Part shown: in pieces, positions 17,711 to 27,476 of the stretch | Layout of the letters: each line of letters begins with the position of its first letter | How positions within the stretch are numbered: position 1 is the first letter of the stretch | Assembly (NCBI RefSeq): GCF_029590555.1 | Contig: NZ_CP081001.1 | Span: forward strand, 2,762,001-2,826,000 | Reading direction: 5' to 3' | Source of the DNA: Sphingobium sp. V4 | GTDB lineage: Bacteria; Pseudomonadota; Alphaproteobacteria; Sphingomonadales; Sphingomonadaceae | DNA: 64,000 nucleotides | Notes under the pieces: model-generated | The model's input: only the letters and a program-made list of their open reading frames with translations | Told to the model about the DNA's origin: nothing | Database searches by the model: none | Program-made: the position numbers and the translations under genes

Positions 17711-18910
17711 ATGTATATCGCCGTTTTCATGGGGCCCTTCGGGCGCGGGCCTCGCGATGATCGCGCACTGATCCACTATTGTACGGAAGGCGCGATCAAG
17801 GCCGCTGCCGATGGCTTCAGCCTCGTGACGTTCGGCGAGCAGCACTTCAACAACTACGAACCCTATTGCAATCCGCTGATGATGGGAGCGCGTTTGGCGC
17901 CCTTCCTCGGAGACGCTTACTTCGGCACGTCGATGTGCCCACTTCCCTATCACAATCCCATCCTGATGGCGGAGAACATCAATCTCTTGGACCAGTTGCT
18001 CGATGGAAAGCTGATCGTGGGCTTTTCCGCCGGTCGAGTCGGTTTCTCCCCTGATTTCGAGAATTTCGGGCTCGACCCGAAGGAACAGCGAGCGATCTAC
18101 GCCGAGAAGTTCCATGCCCTGATGATGCTGTGGCGGCACAAGGTGGAGGACGGCCCGCTCACCTTCGAGGGGAAATGGGTCAAAGGCGGCATGCACGGCC
18201 GCATGATGCCAGTCTCCTACCGAGGGCCGCATCCCCAGTTCATGATCGGGACGAACACCGACGAGACCTGCGAGAAGGTCGGCCGGGAGGGCAATATCCT
18301 CTCGCTAGGGCCGTGCACGCTCGAGGAGGCCGCGCACAAATATGCGCTGTTCCGCAAGGGTCTGGACGAAGGTGGCTACAGTGAGGCCTACAAGGCGGAA
18401 CGACTGACGAAATCGATGGTCCACCACCAGGTCGTCGTCGCAACCAGCGACGAGCAGGCGTGGGAAGATGCGCAGGTGATGGTCGGCAACAACCCGATGC
18501 TGCGCCGGGACCTGGACAAGCGATCGCTGCGCCAGATGTTCGAGGATGGCGAGGCCGGTCGCACCGACATGACCCAGCAGGAAGCTGCGAACAGCAAGTT
18601 CGTGCGCTCGTGGTTCATTGTCGGCAATCCGGACCGCGTCACCGAGCAGCTGCTGGCGCATCAACATGCCGGTATCGAGCAGGTTCTCACGCGCTTCACG
18701 GTGGGGGTTTATAACCCGCCGCTATGGGATGCCTCCTACAAGCTGTTCGTAGAGCAGTGCCTCCCCAGCCTGGATCCACAGCACTTCACGGCACCGAGCG
18801 GGGATGATGTCCATCCCGCTGTTTCGGCCGGACCCGCGCCAATCCAGGCGAATGCGGAATATTCCGCGCAGGATCCCCGCAAGTTCCGGCTTCAGACCGC
18901 GGAGAACTGA
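17711..18910 (+). CDS. Bacterial-luciferase-like (LLM) flavin-dependent monooxygenase
   Basis: 399 residues with the LLM fold signature: the early GEQHFN segment, GTSMCPLPYHNPILMAENIN and the VGFSAGRVG turn. Such enzymes use reduced FMN delivered by a separate reductase, which is encoded 1 bp downstream, so this is the oxygenase half of a two-component system. Likely reactions are Baeyer-Villiger-type or hydroxylating attack on the cargo substrate. It is the first gene of the catabolic island; a 161-bp gap upstream can hold its promoter. Confidence 0.88.
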   Translation: MYIAVFMGPFGRGPRDDRALIHYCTEGAIKAAADGFSLVTFGEQHFNNYEPYCNPLMMGARLAPFLGDAYFGTSMCPLPYHNPILMAENINLLDQLLDGKLIVGFSAGRVGFSPDFENFGLDPKEQRAIYAEKFHALMMLWRHKVEDGPLTFEGKWVKGGMHGRMMPVSYRGPHPQFMIGTNTDETCEKVGREGNILSLGPCTLEEAAHKYALFRKGLDEGGYSEAYKAERLTKSMVHHQVVVATSDEQAWEDAQVMVGNNPMLRRDLDKRSLRQMFEDGEAGRTDMTQQEAANSKFVRSWFIVGNPDRVTEQLLAHQHAGIEQVLTRFTVGVYNPPLWDASYKLFVEQCLPSLDPQHFTAPSGDDVHPAVSAGPAPIQANAEYSAQDPRKFRLQTAEN

Positions 18911-18911
18911 G

Positions 18912-19493
18912 ATGGCTCGGAAACAGCCGCTCATCGTCGGCATAGGTGGTACGCTGGCGCAGAACAGTTCGACGGCGAGACTGCTCAAGCATGCCTTGGA
19001 CAAATGCGAAGAGGCGGGAGCGCAGACTCGCCTTTTCACCGCCAATGCGCTCGAGCTTCCTTTCTACGCGCCAGGCAGGGAACTGGCGAGTTCGGCGGCC
19101 TCTACTTTGGTCGCAGCTATGCGCGAGGCCGATGCGATCATCCTGTCCTCGCCCGGCTATCATGGCTCGATATCGGGCCTTATCAAGAACGCGCTCGATT
19201 ACACCGAAGAGATGGCGGAGGATTCCCGCCCCTATTTCGATGGTTTGCCGGTGGGCCTGATCGCCGCCGGGTCGGGTTGGCAGGGCGCCAACACGACGGT
19301 CGCCGCCTTGCGCTCGATCGTCCATGCTCTTCGCGGCTGGCCGACGCCCCTGGCGATCGCGCTCAATTCGCGCCAACCCTTGTTCGACGCCGAAGGCCAG
19401 TTGGTGGCGACCCAGGTGGACGAGCAGATTCGCGCCATGGCCGGCCAGATCACGCATTTTCTGGAACGCGCGCGGCCTCCGGTGGCGGCCTGA
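18912..19493 (+). CDS. NAD(P)H-dependent FMN reductase
   Basis: 193 residues from the ATG at 18912, overlooking an earlier in-frame start that lies inside the oxygenase gene. Flavodoxin-like NADPH-dependent FMN reductase with the N-terminal IVGIGGTLAQNSSTARLL phosphate-binding loop and ILSSPGYHGSISGLIKNALD. It most likely supplies FMNH2 to the adjacent LLM oxygenase. Confidence 0.88.
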   Translation: MARKQPLIVGIGGTLAQNSSTARLLKHALDKCEEAGAQTRLFTANALELPFYAPGRELASSAASTLVAAMREADAIILSSPGYHGSISGLIKNALDYTEEMAEDSRPYFDGLPVGLIAAGSGWQGANTTVAALRSIVHALRGWPTPLAIALNSRQPLFDAEGQLVATQVDEQIRAMAGQITHFLERARPPVAA

Positions 19494-19589
19494 CAAGGAG
19501 GCCACGGGCTGCGTTCCGAGCGCTGCCCGGCCTTTCGATTACCAATGTTCAAAAGCCGCAGACGAGAAGGCGGCACGAGGGGAGAAGAC

Positions 19590-22142
19590 ATGAAGGGACG
19601 TTTCAAATCCGGCATTTCGCCGATGGTGCTGGCTGCAGGACTAGCGGTAGCGCCTGCTGTAGCCTTGGCCCAGCAGACCGCGGCCGGTTCCGCTACAGGA
19701 TCGCAAGGCAGTGCATCCGCTGCGACTGATGGCGCAGGCACGCAAACGAGCGAGGGCCTCGCTGACATTGTGGTGACCGCCAGCAAGATCTCGGCGAACG
19801 TGCAGAAACTGCCGGTCGCGATCTCGACCATCGATGGCAGCGACCTCGTGAGGCGTGGCGTCAGCCAGGCCCAGGACGTCTCCAAGCTCGTGCCGGGGCT
19901 CCAGGTCGAGGCGAATGCCGGAGGCGCGGCATCGATCTACATCCGTGGCATCGGATCACGGGTCCTTACCGCCAACGCCGACCCCGCCGTCGCCTTCAGC
20001 GTCGATGGCGTCTATTTCTCCCGCGCATCCGGCCTCAATTCCGGCTTCTTTGACATCGCGCGCGTCGAGGTGGTCAAGGGGCCGCAGGGCACGCTCTATG
20101 GGCGCAATGCGACGGGCGGCGCGATGAATATCATCACCAACAAGCCCAAGCTCGGCGTGCGCAGCCTCGAAGGCAGCCTCGAAGTGGGCAACTATGACAG
20201 CATTCGCACCGCGCAGGCGGTGAACCTGCCGCTGACGGACAACCTTGCGATCCGGCTGGCGGGACAGGTGGTGCATCGCGATGGCTATCTGAGCGACGGT
20301 TATAATGACGAGGTCAGTCAGGCCGGTCGCGTGAGCCTGGCATGGGAGCCATCGTCTACGATCAAGGTCTATCTGTCGGGCGACTATGCCCATCAGGGCG
20401 GCAAGGGTAGCGCGTTCACGCCCACCGGGCCGAAAGCCGCCAAGGGGCTCGCAACCCGCTTCGTCGATCCATCCAATCCGTGGCTGGGCCCAAGCGATCC
20501 CAAGGTTACGGCCGCCTTGCAGGCGGCGGCACCGGCCAGCGCCATTCCTGTGCCCCTGCCAGGGACCTACTGCGCGGGTCTGCCTTATCCCGTGGGCCAG
20601 GCCCAGCCGGTTGCCGGGACGCCGGCCATCCTGACCTGCTCCTATCCATTCGGCGCGTCAGCGGTCGGCAGCGATGGCCGGCTCGACAACGAGTTCGGCG
20701 GGGCGAACCTGACCGTGGACGCTGACGTGGGCTTCGGGACGCTGTCCGCGATCGGAGGCTATCGCAAGACCAAGGTCGATTCCGTTGGCTATGCGACGCT
20801 GACCCGTCAGTCCCAGTATCAGGACGTGGACCAATATACGGGGGAATTGCGGCTTGCCTCGAATGGCGCCGGGCCGCTGCGATGGATCGTTGGGGGATAT
20901 TATTCCTACGAAAAGCAGTTCTCGACGCTTTACGTGCCCACCGGCAACCTAGCCTTGTCCAACCCGCTGCCTGCATCCGGGTCACCTTTGCCTGGAACCG
21001 TGTGCGCCGGCCCCCTTGACCCCGATGGCCCTGGTCCGCAGCCTGCGGTCTCCAGCCTCTGCCTGGCGCAGGCATCGATCATCCAGAACGCAATCCTGAT
21101 CTCCCAGCCCGCCCTCGTCGACGAAAATTACGCGGCCTTCGGCCAGGCGACCTATTCCCTGCTGGATAGCCTGCGCCTGACGGCAGGAATCCGCTACACG
21201 CATGAGCGCAAGCAATCGGATGGCGGCATCATCCAGTCCTACTACACCGCGCCGGCAGGGCTCGTGACCAGCTTCCCAAGCGAAGGGCGGGTCAGCTTCA
21301 ACAATACGAGCTACCGCCTCGGCGTCGAATACGACATCGCGCCGCGCGCGATGTTCTACGCGCAGTTCGCGACGGGCTTCCACGCGGGTGGCTTCAACCT
21401 TGGCGTCGAGGAAGGGCCCAACCTCTATCCCTACAAGCCTGAAACGGTGAAAAGCTATACCGTGGGCCTGAAGACGCGGCTGTTCGCTAACCGCCTGCAG
21501 TTCAACATCGAGGGCTTCTGGGTGGATTATGACGACTACCAGACCCAGCGCCTCGGGCGCATCAACGACGGTTCGGTCGCCTGCAGCCAGTTGGCGATCC
21601 TGCCTTCCTGTCCGCTGACGGTCCGGACCGAGAACGCCGCTGCCGCGCGCAGCCGTGGCATCGAGGCGGACATTCTACTCCAGGTCGGCACCAACGGCAC
21701 GCTCAGCGCGAACATCCTCTACAACGACGCCTATTTCCGTAAATTCCTGCTTGCCGACACCTTCACCGGGGCGATCACCGACTATGGCGGCGTATCGCTG
21801 CCGGCTGCCTCCAAATGGACGGTCTCGGCCGGTTACCAGCATCGCTTCCCGCTGGCGAACGGCGGGACCGTGGTGGCCGAAGCGCGCACGCAGTTCAAGA
21901 ACGACACCTGGATGTGGTATATCCACGATGCCGGCAACTTCCAGAAGGCCTATACCCGCACCGACCTGACCCTGGGCTATGAAGCGCCTGACAACCGCTG
22001 GAACATCAGCGCCTTCGTGCGCAATCTCGAAGACAAGGCCACCCTGCAGCAGGGCACGCCGCCCGACGCGCAGACCAGCCTCACGCTCAACACGCTCAAC
22101 GCGCCGCGTACCTATGGCGTCAACCTTGCCTACCGGTTCTAG
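19590..22142 (+). CDS. TonB-dependent outer-membrane receptor
   Basis: 850 residues from the ATG at 19590, which gives a clear signal peptide ending LAQQ. A TonB box-like segment (DIVVTASK) is followed by the plug domain (residues about 60-170, with IRGIGS and GPQGTLYGRNATGGAMNII) and a long beta-barrel ending in YRF, the usual aromatic terminus. Sphingomonads use such receptors to import bulky organic compounds, and here it should bring in the substrate of the cargo pathway. Several Cys and Pro/Gly-rich loops in the barrel are unassigned. Confidence 0.95.
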   Translation: MKGRFKSGISPMVLAAGLAVAPAVALAQQTAAGSATGSQGSASAATDGAGTQTSEGLADIVVTASKISANVQKLPVAISTIDGSDLVRRGVSQAQDVSKLVPGLQVEANAGGAASIYIRGIGSRVLTANADPAVAFSVDGVYFSRASGLNSGFFDIARVEVVKGPQGTLYGRNATGGAMNIITNKPKLGVRSLEGSLEVGNYDSIRTAQAVNLPLTDNLAIRLAGQVVHRDGYLSDGYNDEVSQAGRVSLAWEPSSTIKVYLSGDYAHQGGKGSAFTPTGPKAAKGLATRFVDPSNPWLGPSDPKVTAALQAAAPASAIPVPLPGTYCAGLPYPVGQAQPVAGTPAILTCSYPFGASAVGSDGRLDNEFGGANLTVDADVGFGTLSAIGGYRKTKVDSVGYATLTRQSQYQDVDQYTGELRLASNGAGPLRWIVGGYYSYEKQFSTLYVPTGNLALSNPLPASGSPLPGTVCAGPLDPDGPGPQPAVSSLCLAQASIIQNAILISQPALVDENYAAFGQATYSLLDSLRLTAGIRYTHERKQSDGGIIQSYYTAPAGLVTSFPSEGRVSFNNTSYRLGVEYDIAPRAMFYAQFATGFHAGGFNLGVEEGPNLYPYKPETVKSYTVGLKTRLFANRLQFNIEGFWVDYDDYQTQRLGRINDGSVACSQLAILPSCPLTVRTENAAAARSRGIEADILLQVGTNGTLSANILYNDAYFRKFLLADTFTGAITDYGGVSLPAASKWTVSAGYQHRFPLANGGTVVAEARTQFKNDTWMWYIHDAGNFQKAYTRTDLTLGYEAPDNRWNISAFVRNLEDKATLQQGTPPDAQTSLTLNTLNAPRTYGVNLAYRF

Positions 22143-22158
22143 AAGGGCTGCCTGACAG

Positions 22159-23490
22159 ATGAACGCTTCAAGCCCCGCCGACCTTGCCACGCCTCCAGGC
22201 AACCGCCTGGAGGTCGAACCGACCCGAACAGGCATCTATGCCTGGTACGTCCTCATGCTTCTCGTTCTCGTCCACAGCTTCAATGCGGTGGACCGGGCCA
22301 TCATCAGTATCCTGGTCGAGCCGATCAGGCTCGAATTCGGCTTCTCGGACGGCCAGATCGGCCTGCTCGCGGGGCTCGGCTTTGCCATCTTCTATGCCCT
22401 GTTCGGCGTTCCGGTCGCGCGCCTCGCGGACCGGACCAACCGTCGCAACATCCTGGCCGTGGGCGTCGCGCTCTGGTCAGGCATGACCGCCCTGACGGGC
22501 TATGCGACCGGCTTTGCCACCATGCTCGCCGCCCGCATCGGTGTCGGCGTCGGAGAGGCGACCTGCTATCCGACCGCTTATCCGCTGATCGGCGACTATT
22601 TCTCTCCGGCGAGGCGCCCCAAGGCTTTCGCGCTGTTCCAGGCGGGCGCGTTCATCGGCATCGTGCTCGGCGCGGTGATCGCGGGCAAGGTCGCCGAGGC
22701 GCACGGCTGGCGCGCCGCTTTCCACATCATTGGCCTGCCTGGCCTCGTCCTGGCTGTGATCGTCTGGCTGACGGTGCGCGAGCCTGTTCGCGGTGCCTCT
22801 GAAGTCGCGCCGCCGCTTCCATCCACCACGACCGGCCTGCTCGGCGCATTCCGTGAACTTTTTGCCCAGCGCGACTTCGTAATGGTCGTCTTCACCGCGA
22901 CGGCGCTCTCCTCCACGCAGGCGATCGCCGCGAGCTGGGGCTCGGCCCTGCTCATGCGCCTTTACCATGTGAGCCAAGGGGACGTCGGATTGATTGCTGG
23001 TCCGGTGGTAGGCCTTGGCGGCGTGGCCGGTACGGTGCTGGGCGGTCTCGCCGCCAGCTACCTGACGCGCCGGCAAGGCACTTTGCGCGCTGGTCTCCTC
23101 GTGCCGATCTGTACCGACCTGTTCGCACCGATCGCGCTTGTGCTGTTCTGCTTTGGCCCGACCTTGCCATTCGTGCTCGTGGGGGGCGGCCTTGGAGCAT
23201 TTCTTGTCGCTGCCCATACGGGGCCGGTCATCGCCGTGGCCATCGGTCTCGTCGGGCCCCAGAACCGGGGCGTCGCGTCATCCTTCCTTGTCCTGGGCCA
23301 GACCCTCATCGGATTCGGCTTCGGGCCGACGCTGGTCGGGCTGCTCAGCGATGCCCTGGCGCCCAGGCTGGGCCTCGACGCGCTTCGCTACGCCATGCTC
23401 GCGGCCCCAGCCTTCGTGGTCCTTGGCTGGATCGGCCTGGTGCTCGCATATCGCCGCATCGGCGACCGTCCGGCCGAAGCACGCGCCTAG
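22159..23490 (+). CDS. MFS transporter
   Basis: 443 residues with about 12 hydrophobic segments and the major-facilitator motif between helices 2 and 3 (FGVPVARLADRTNRRNILA). The N-terminal stretch (VHSFNAVDRAIISILVEPI) is of the subfamily common in sphingomonad catabolic clusters. It probably moves the substrate or an intermediate across the inner membrane. It lies 16 bp after the TonB receptor and is likely co-transcribed with it. Confidence 0.92.
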   Translation: MNASSPADLATPPGNRLEVEPTRTGIYAWYVLMLLVLVHSFNAVDRAIISILVEPIRLEFGFSDGQIGLLAGLGFAIFYALFGVPVARLADRTNRRNILAVGVALWSGMTALTGYATGFATMLAARIGVGVGEATCYPTAYPLIGDYFSPARRPKAFALFQAGAFIGIVLGAVIAGKVAEAHGWRAAFHIIGLPGLVLAVIVWLTVREPVRGASEVAPPLPSTTTGLLGAFRELFAQRDFVMVVFTATALSSTQAIAASWGSALLMRLYHVSQGDVGLIAGPVVGLGGVAGTVLGGLAASYLTRRQGTLRAGLLVPICTDLFAPIALVLFCFGPTLPFVLVGGGLGAFLVAAHTGPVIAVAIGLVGPQNRGVASSFLVLGQTLIGFGFGPTLVGLLSDALAPRLGLDALRYAMLAAPAFVVLGWIGLVLAYRRIGDRPAEARA

Positions 23491-23517
23491 CAACAACGTC
23501 CCGGATTTCACCATAGT

Positions 23518-24453
23518 TCAGGCTGCTAGCCCCGGCTCCGGAACGGATGCCGGGGCCATTTGCATGGAAACCCGCTTCATCAATTCGACGAGCCAAAGGA
23601 TGATAGGCTCCCGATCCCGGTAGGACTGCCATTGCGCGACGAAGGTCAGGCGAGGCGTTTCGACCGGACAGGGCACGACGCGCAGCGGCATCGTGCTGGC
23701 GCACATGTCCGCGAAGCGACGCAGCGTGGTGATGACGAGGTCTCCTCCCACCACGAGGCGGGGGAGCGTCGAATAGGCGCCCGTCTTGACTGCGATGTCC
23801 CGCCGGCCGTGCAGGTGGTGCAGGGCCGCTCCCACGGGATGCCGCATCGCATTGGGCGTATGCTCGATGGCGGCGTGCCGCAGGCTGAAATACTCAGCTT
23901 CCGTCATCGTCTCGCCGACCTTGCTGTTGCCCTCCCATATGAGACAGCACAGTTCGTCGCTGAACAGCTCCATGGAAGGATAGTCAGGCAAGGAGAAGGC
24001 CTCCGAGACGATGGCGACGTCCAGCGGTTCACGAAACAGGAGGTCGACCGGCTCGTAGGAAAATGGCTTCGATACCAGGGAGAGATGCGGCGCCTCGCGC
24101 TGAACGGCCCCGAACACCTCGTTCAGGAAGACATATTCGACGATGTCGGGCGCCGTCACGGTCAACGTCCGCCCATCGGTGAGCGGATCGAAGTCCAGTG
24201 AGAGGCCGAGGGCGTCGCGTGCGGATTGCAGCGTGGCGCGGATCCGTGGCCGCAGCGCGATCGCAAGTTCCGTGTAGCGGGTCTCGGTCGCAGAGTAGAC
24301 GACCAGCTCATCCTCGAAATAGGCGCGCAGCTTCTTGAGGGACACGCTCATCGCCGGCTGCGTGACGTGCAGGTTGTTGGCCGCCTCGGTCAACGTCCGT
24401 GCATGGAGGATCGCGTCGAGCGCGAAGAACAGATTGAAGTTGAACCGTTTCAT
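23518..24453 (-). CDS. LysR-family regulator (NodD-like subgroup)
   Basis: 311 residues from the ATG at 24453 (MKRFNFNLFFALDAILHART), preferred over an upstream start because it aligns with the usual LysR beginning. Winged HTH at residues about 5-60 (LTEAANNLHVTQPAMSVSLKKL), then a PBP-like effector domain. The N-terminus resembles the NodD/NahR-type branch that responds to aromatic compounds. It is divergent from the amidohydrolase operon, and the 221-bp intergenic region is the expected control site. Confidence 0.9.
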   Translation of the reverse strand: MKRFNFNLFFALDAILHARTLTEAANNLHVTQPAMSVSLKKLRAYFEDELVVYSATETRYTELAIALRPRIRATLQSARDALGLSLDFDPLTDGRTLTVTAPDIVEYVFLNEVFGAVQREAPHLSLVSKPFSYEPVDLLFREPLDVAIVSEAFSLPDYPSMELFSDELCCLIWEGNSKVGETMTEAEYFSLRHAAIEHTPNAMRHPVGAALHHLHGRRDIAVKTGAYSTLPRLVVGGDLVITTLRRFADMCASTMPLRVVPCPVETPRLTFVAQWQSYRDREPIILWLVELMKRVSMQMAPASVPEPGLAA

Positions 24454-24603
24454 GTCAGGCCTTGCGTCCGTCGTCCCGCGGAGCGCCGGCACCCGATCAT
24501 CGTGTCCTCGACCCGCGTTTCCCGTGCGGTCCCAGCGGCCGCACCCTTGCGGCTATCCTAGCCCTTCGCCATCGAAAGTGGGATAAATAAACGACATGAG
24601 CGG

Positions 24604-24618
24604 ATAGTCCTTAGTGAT
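24604..24618 (+). promoter_or_regulatory. Possible LysR operator (ATA-N9-GAT)
   Basis: ATAGTCCTTAGTGAT matches, with one mismatch, the ATC-N9-GAT core used by NodD-type regulators. It lies 57 bp upstream of the amidohydrolase start, in the divergent LysR/operon region. One short near-match is weak evidence. Confidence 0.25.
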
Positions 24619-24674
24619 TGGCCAGCCCGTTGCCGCAACCATAAGCCCGTCCGGAACAAGAATGGAGGGGTTTA

Positions 24675-25652
24675 GTGCGCATCGACGTCCACGCTCATTA
24701 CTATCCGGAGCGCTACACCGACCGGCTGGTCGATCTCGGCCTCAACCAGGCCCGCGGGGCCGGCCAGTCCCCGGACCTGTCTTCCCGTCTCAAGGCGATG
24801 GATGACACCTGTACCGAGGTGCAGATCCTCTCGTCCGCCGCGCTCGACACGCAGGTTCGCAATGTCGAAGGGGCGGTGGAGGCCGCCCGGCTCGTCAACG
24901 ACCTCTATGCCGAGACCAGCCAGCAGCATGGCGGGCGCTTCCGTGCCTTCGGCTGGGTACCGCTGCCCTATGTCGACGAGGCCATCAGTGAGATGCAGCG
25001 CTGCCTCGACCAACTCGGTTTCGCCGGCATCTGCTTCCCGACGCTCTTCCACGAGCGGCCGCTCGACGACAAGGCGTTCGACCCCTTCTGGGGGGAGATG
25101 AACCGCCGCAAGGCCAAGGCCTACGTGCATCCGGTGGGCAGCCACAGCATGTGCCATCATGGCATGGGTGACTTCGGCCTCCACACCGCGATCGGCTCGA
25201 TGGCGCAGGTGCAGATGGCCGCCCAGCGCATCGTCTATTCGGGTCTCAGCGCCCGCTATCCCGACATCGAGTTCATCTTTGCGGTTTGCGGGGGCTACCT
25301 GCCCTATACCTGGGAGCGCATCCGCCGAAATCTCGACCGTGCCCTGACGCTGAGCGCCAAGGATGCGGTGGGCGGTGGCTTCTTTTCCTGGATCAAGGAC
25401 ACGCCGATCACCATCGACGATCCGATGAAGCCGTTCCGACGCTTCTGGTACGATACCAGCGTCCAGGACATTCCCGAGGCCATGAAATGCGTGAAGAGCA
25501 GCTACGGCGTGGATCGCCTGCTGCTGGGCTCGGACGAGATCTTCGCCAGCCTCGTCGAGGTGGTCAGTTACATCGAGACCAACCCTTATCTCACCGCCGA
25601 GGAGAAGCGGATGATCCTCGACGAAAATGCCCAGAAGCTCTTCCGGTTCTGA
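24675..25652 (+). CDS. Amidohydrolase-family (ACMSD/resorcylate-decarboxylase-like) enzyme
   Basis: 325 residues with a GTG start preceded by a GGAGGGG ribosome-binding stretch. The N-terminal DVHAHYYPERY carries the HxH metal motif of amidohydrolase-2 enzymes, HPVGSHSMCHHGMGDFG gives the later His ligands, and LLLGSDEIFA holds the conserved Asp. In this family members decarboxylate or hydrolyse aromatic and ring-cleavage products. It heads the tight rightward operon, so it may act on the first or a key intermediate. The precise reaction is unknown. Confidence 0.85.
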   Translation: MRIDVHAHYYPERYTDRLVDLGLNQARGAGQSPDLSSRLKAMDDTCTEVQILSSAALDTQVRNVEGAVEAARLVNDLYAETSQQHGGRFRAFGWVPLPYVDEAISEMQRCLDQLGFAGICFPTLFHERPLDDKAFDPFWGEMNRRKAKAYVHPVGSHSMCHHGMGDFGLHTAIGSMAQVQMAAQRIVYSGLSARYPDIEFIFAVCGGYLPYTWERIRRNLDRALTLSAKDAVGGGFFSWIKDTPITIDDPMKPFRRFWYDTSVQDIPEAMKCVKSSYGVDRLLLGSDEIFASLVEVVSYIETNPYLTAEEKRMILDENAQKLFRF

Positions 25653-25664
25653 GGGCGACGCAGG

Positions 25665-26252
25665 ATGACACGCATCGACGACAAGGGCCTCGACCTTCTG
25701 TTCCGCACGGCCCGGAGCCATAATGGATGGAGCGACCGGGACGTCGGGGACGAACTGATCCGCGAGGTCTATGACCTCGCGCGGCTGGGCCCGACATCCG
25801 CCAACACCAGTCCCGCACGCTTCATCTGGGTCCGCGGCAACGAGGCGCGGCTGCGCCTCGCCGCCTGCGCGATGGGCCCCAATGCCACCAAGATCCTGAG
25901 CGCGCCGGTGACCGTCATCGTCGCGCGCGACCTCGGTTTCGTGCGCAACATGCCGATCCTCTTCCCCCACGCCCCGCATATGCACGACATGATGGCAGAC
26001 CCCCGGTTCGGGGTGCCGACTGCCGTGCGCAATACCACGCTGCAAGGCGCTTACCTGCTGCTGGCGGCGCGGGCGCTCGGCCTCGATTGCGGGCCCATGT
26101 CGGGGTTCGATCCGGTTAAGGTCAAGGACGCCTTCTTTGCCGGCGAGGATCTCGAGGCTGATTTCATCTGCTCGATGGGATTCGGGAACGGCGAAGGGCT
26201 GTTCGAGCGGCTTCCACGCCTGGCGTTCGACGAGGCCAACCGGATCGTCTGA
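25665..26252 (+). CDS. Nitroreductase-fold oxidoreductase (RutE-like)
   Basis: 195 residues. The N-terminus (FRTARSHNGWSDRDV) and ARLGPTSANTSPARFIWV match the RutE/HadB branch of the nitroreductase family, known for FMN-dependent reduction of malonic semialdehyde in pyrimidine catabolism. In this context it probably reduces an aldehyde, enone or nitro group of a pathway intermediate. It follows the amidohydrolase by 12 bp. It is not part of a rut operon. Confidence 0.85.
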   Translation: MTRIDDKGLDLLFRTARSHNGWSDRDVGDELIREVYDLARLGPTSANTSPARFIWVRGNEARLRLAACAMGPNATKILSAPVTVIVARDLGFVRNMPILFPHAPHMHDMMADPRFGVPTAVRNTTLQGAYLLLAARALGLDCGPMSGFDPVKVKDAFFAGEDLEADFICSMGFGNGEGLFERLPRLAFDEANRIV

Positions 26253-26323
26253 CCGAGGCCGGATAGGACGAAGCAATGAACAGGCCTCGGCCTTGGGCGC
26301 GGGGCCGCACGAGAGGCACGACT

Positions 26324-27463
26324 ATGAACGATAATGACACCGGGAGATCGCTCCCGCTCCTCGTGATCGGCGGCGGAATCGCGGGCATGTCCTTCGCGAT
26401 CCGCGCGCGCGAGGCGGGGCATGCGGTGCACCTCGTCGAGGCCGATCCGGACTGGCGCGTGGCCGGTGCCGGGATCAGCATCACCGGCCCGACCTACCGG
26501 GCCCTCAAGCGCCTTGGCCTGCTTCAGGCGGTGATGGCGGAAGGCTTCTATATTGGCACGGGCAGCTATATCTGCGCGCCCGATGGCAGGGTCGTCGCGG
26601 AACTGCCGATGGAGCGGCTCGAACCCGACTTGCCCACGGCGGGCGGGATCCTGCGGCCGCGGCTTCACCGCATTCTTTCCGAGCGCGTGCGGCAGCTGGG
26701 CGTCGAGGTCCGGCTTGGGATCACCGTTTCGAGCCTCAAGGAAGGCGGAGAAGGGCTTCTCGCCCGCTTCTCGGACGGTTCGAACGGCCATTATCATTTC
26801 GCGGTCGGCGCGGACGGCGCCTTCTCCACGACCAGGGACCTGCTCTTCCCCGACGCGCCGGAGCTTCGCTATACCGGGCAATATTGCTGGCGGATGCTGG
26901 CCGACCGACCATCCGAGATCGACCGGCCATTCTTCTTCATGGCCCCCGACATTACGGCGGGGCTCATGCCCTGCTCGAACGACCAGATGTACCTGTGGGT
27001 GCTTGAGAACGCGCCCGCGCGGCGGCGGATCGACGACGCCACCGCGGCCGAAGGGCTGCGGGCGCTGTTGTCCCCGTTCGGCGGGGCGCTCGGGCGGCTG
27101 CGCGATACGATCGATGGCACGACCGAAGTTATCAGCCGGCCACTCGATGCCCTTTTGCTGCCGCGTCCGTGGCACAAGGGGCGCACCGTCCTGATCGGTG
27201 ATGCGGTGCATGCAACGACACCGCACCTGGCATCCGGCGCCGGCATCGCGATCGAGGACGCGCTTGCGCTCGGCGACGCGCTGGCGCTCGGCGGCGATCC
27301 CGCGGCGATCTTCACCCGCTTTGCCGACCGGCGCTGGGAACGCTGTCGCCTCGTGGTGGAAAGCTCGGTCGAGATCGGCGCCATGCAGCAGGCCGGTGGC
27401 TCCCCCGACAAGCTCAACCACCTCATGCACGCCGCCCAGCAGGCGCTCAACCAAGATATTTGA
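26324..27463 (+). CDS. FAD-dependent aromatic monooxygenase
   Basis: 379 residues from the ATG at 26324, preferred because a GAGAGG ribosome-binding stretch precedes it; an ATG at 26276 would add 16 residues. Rossmann motif LLVIGGGIAGMSFAIRAREA at the start, the GADGAFS turn in the middle and the second FAD motif LIGDAVHATTPHLASGAGIA are those of class A flavoprotein hydroxylases (salicylate or hydroxybenzoate hydroxylase type). It would hydroxylate a phenolic ring ahead of ring cleavage by the next gene. Confidence 0.92.
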   Translation: MNDNDTGRSLPLLVIGGGIAGMSFAIRAREAGHAVHLVEADPDWRVAGAGISITGPTYRALKRLGLLQAVMAEGFYIGTGSYICAPDGRVVAELPMERLEPDLPTAGGILRPRLHRILSERVRQLGVEVRLGITVSSLKEGGEGLLARFSDGSNGHYHFAVGADGAFSTTRDLLFPDAPELRYTGQYCWRMLADRPSEIDRPFFFMAPDITAGLMPCSNDQMYLWVLENAPARRRIDDATAAEGLRALLSPFGGALGRLRDTIDGTTEVISRPLDALLLPRPWHKGRTVLIGDAVHATTPHLASGAGIAIEDALALGDALALGGDPAAIFTRFADRRWERCRLVVESSVEIGAMQQAGGSPDKLNHLMHAAQQALNQDI

Positions 27464-27476
27464 TCGGAGACCACCC

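Noticed and set aside
24672..26276. 534-codon leftward frame
   Set aside because: Antisense to the amidohydrolase and nitroreductase genes, which have clear active-site motifs.
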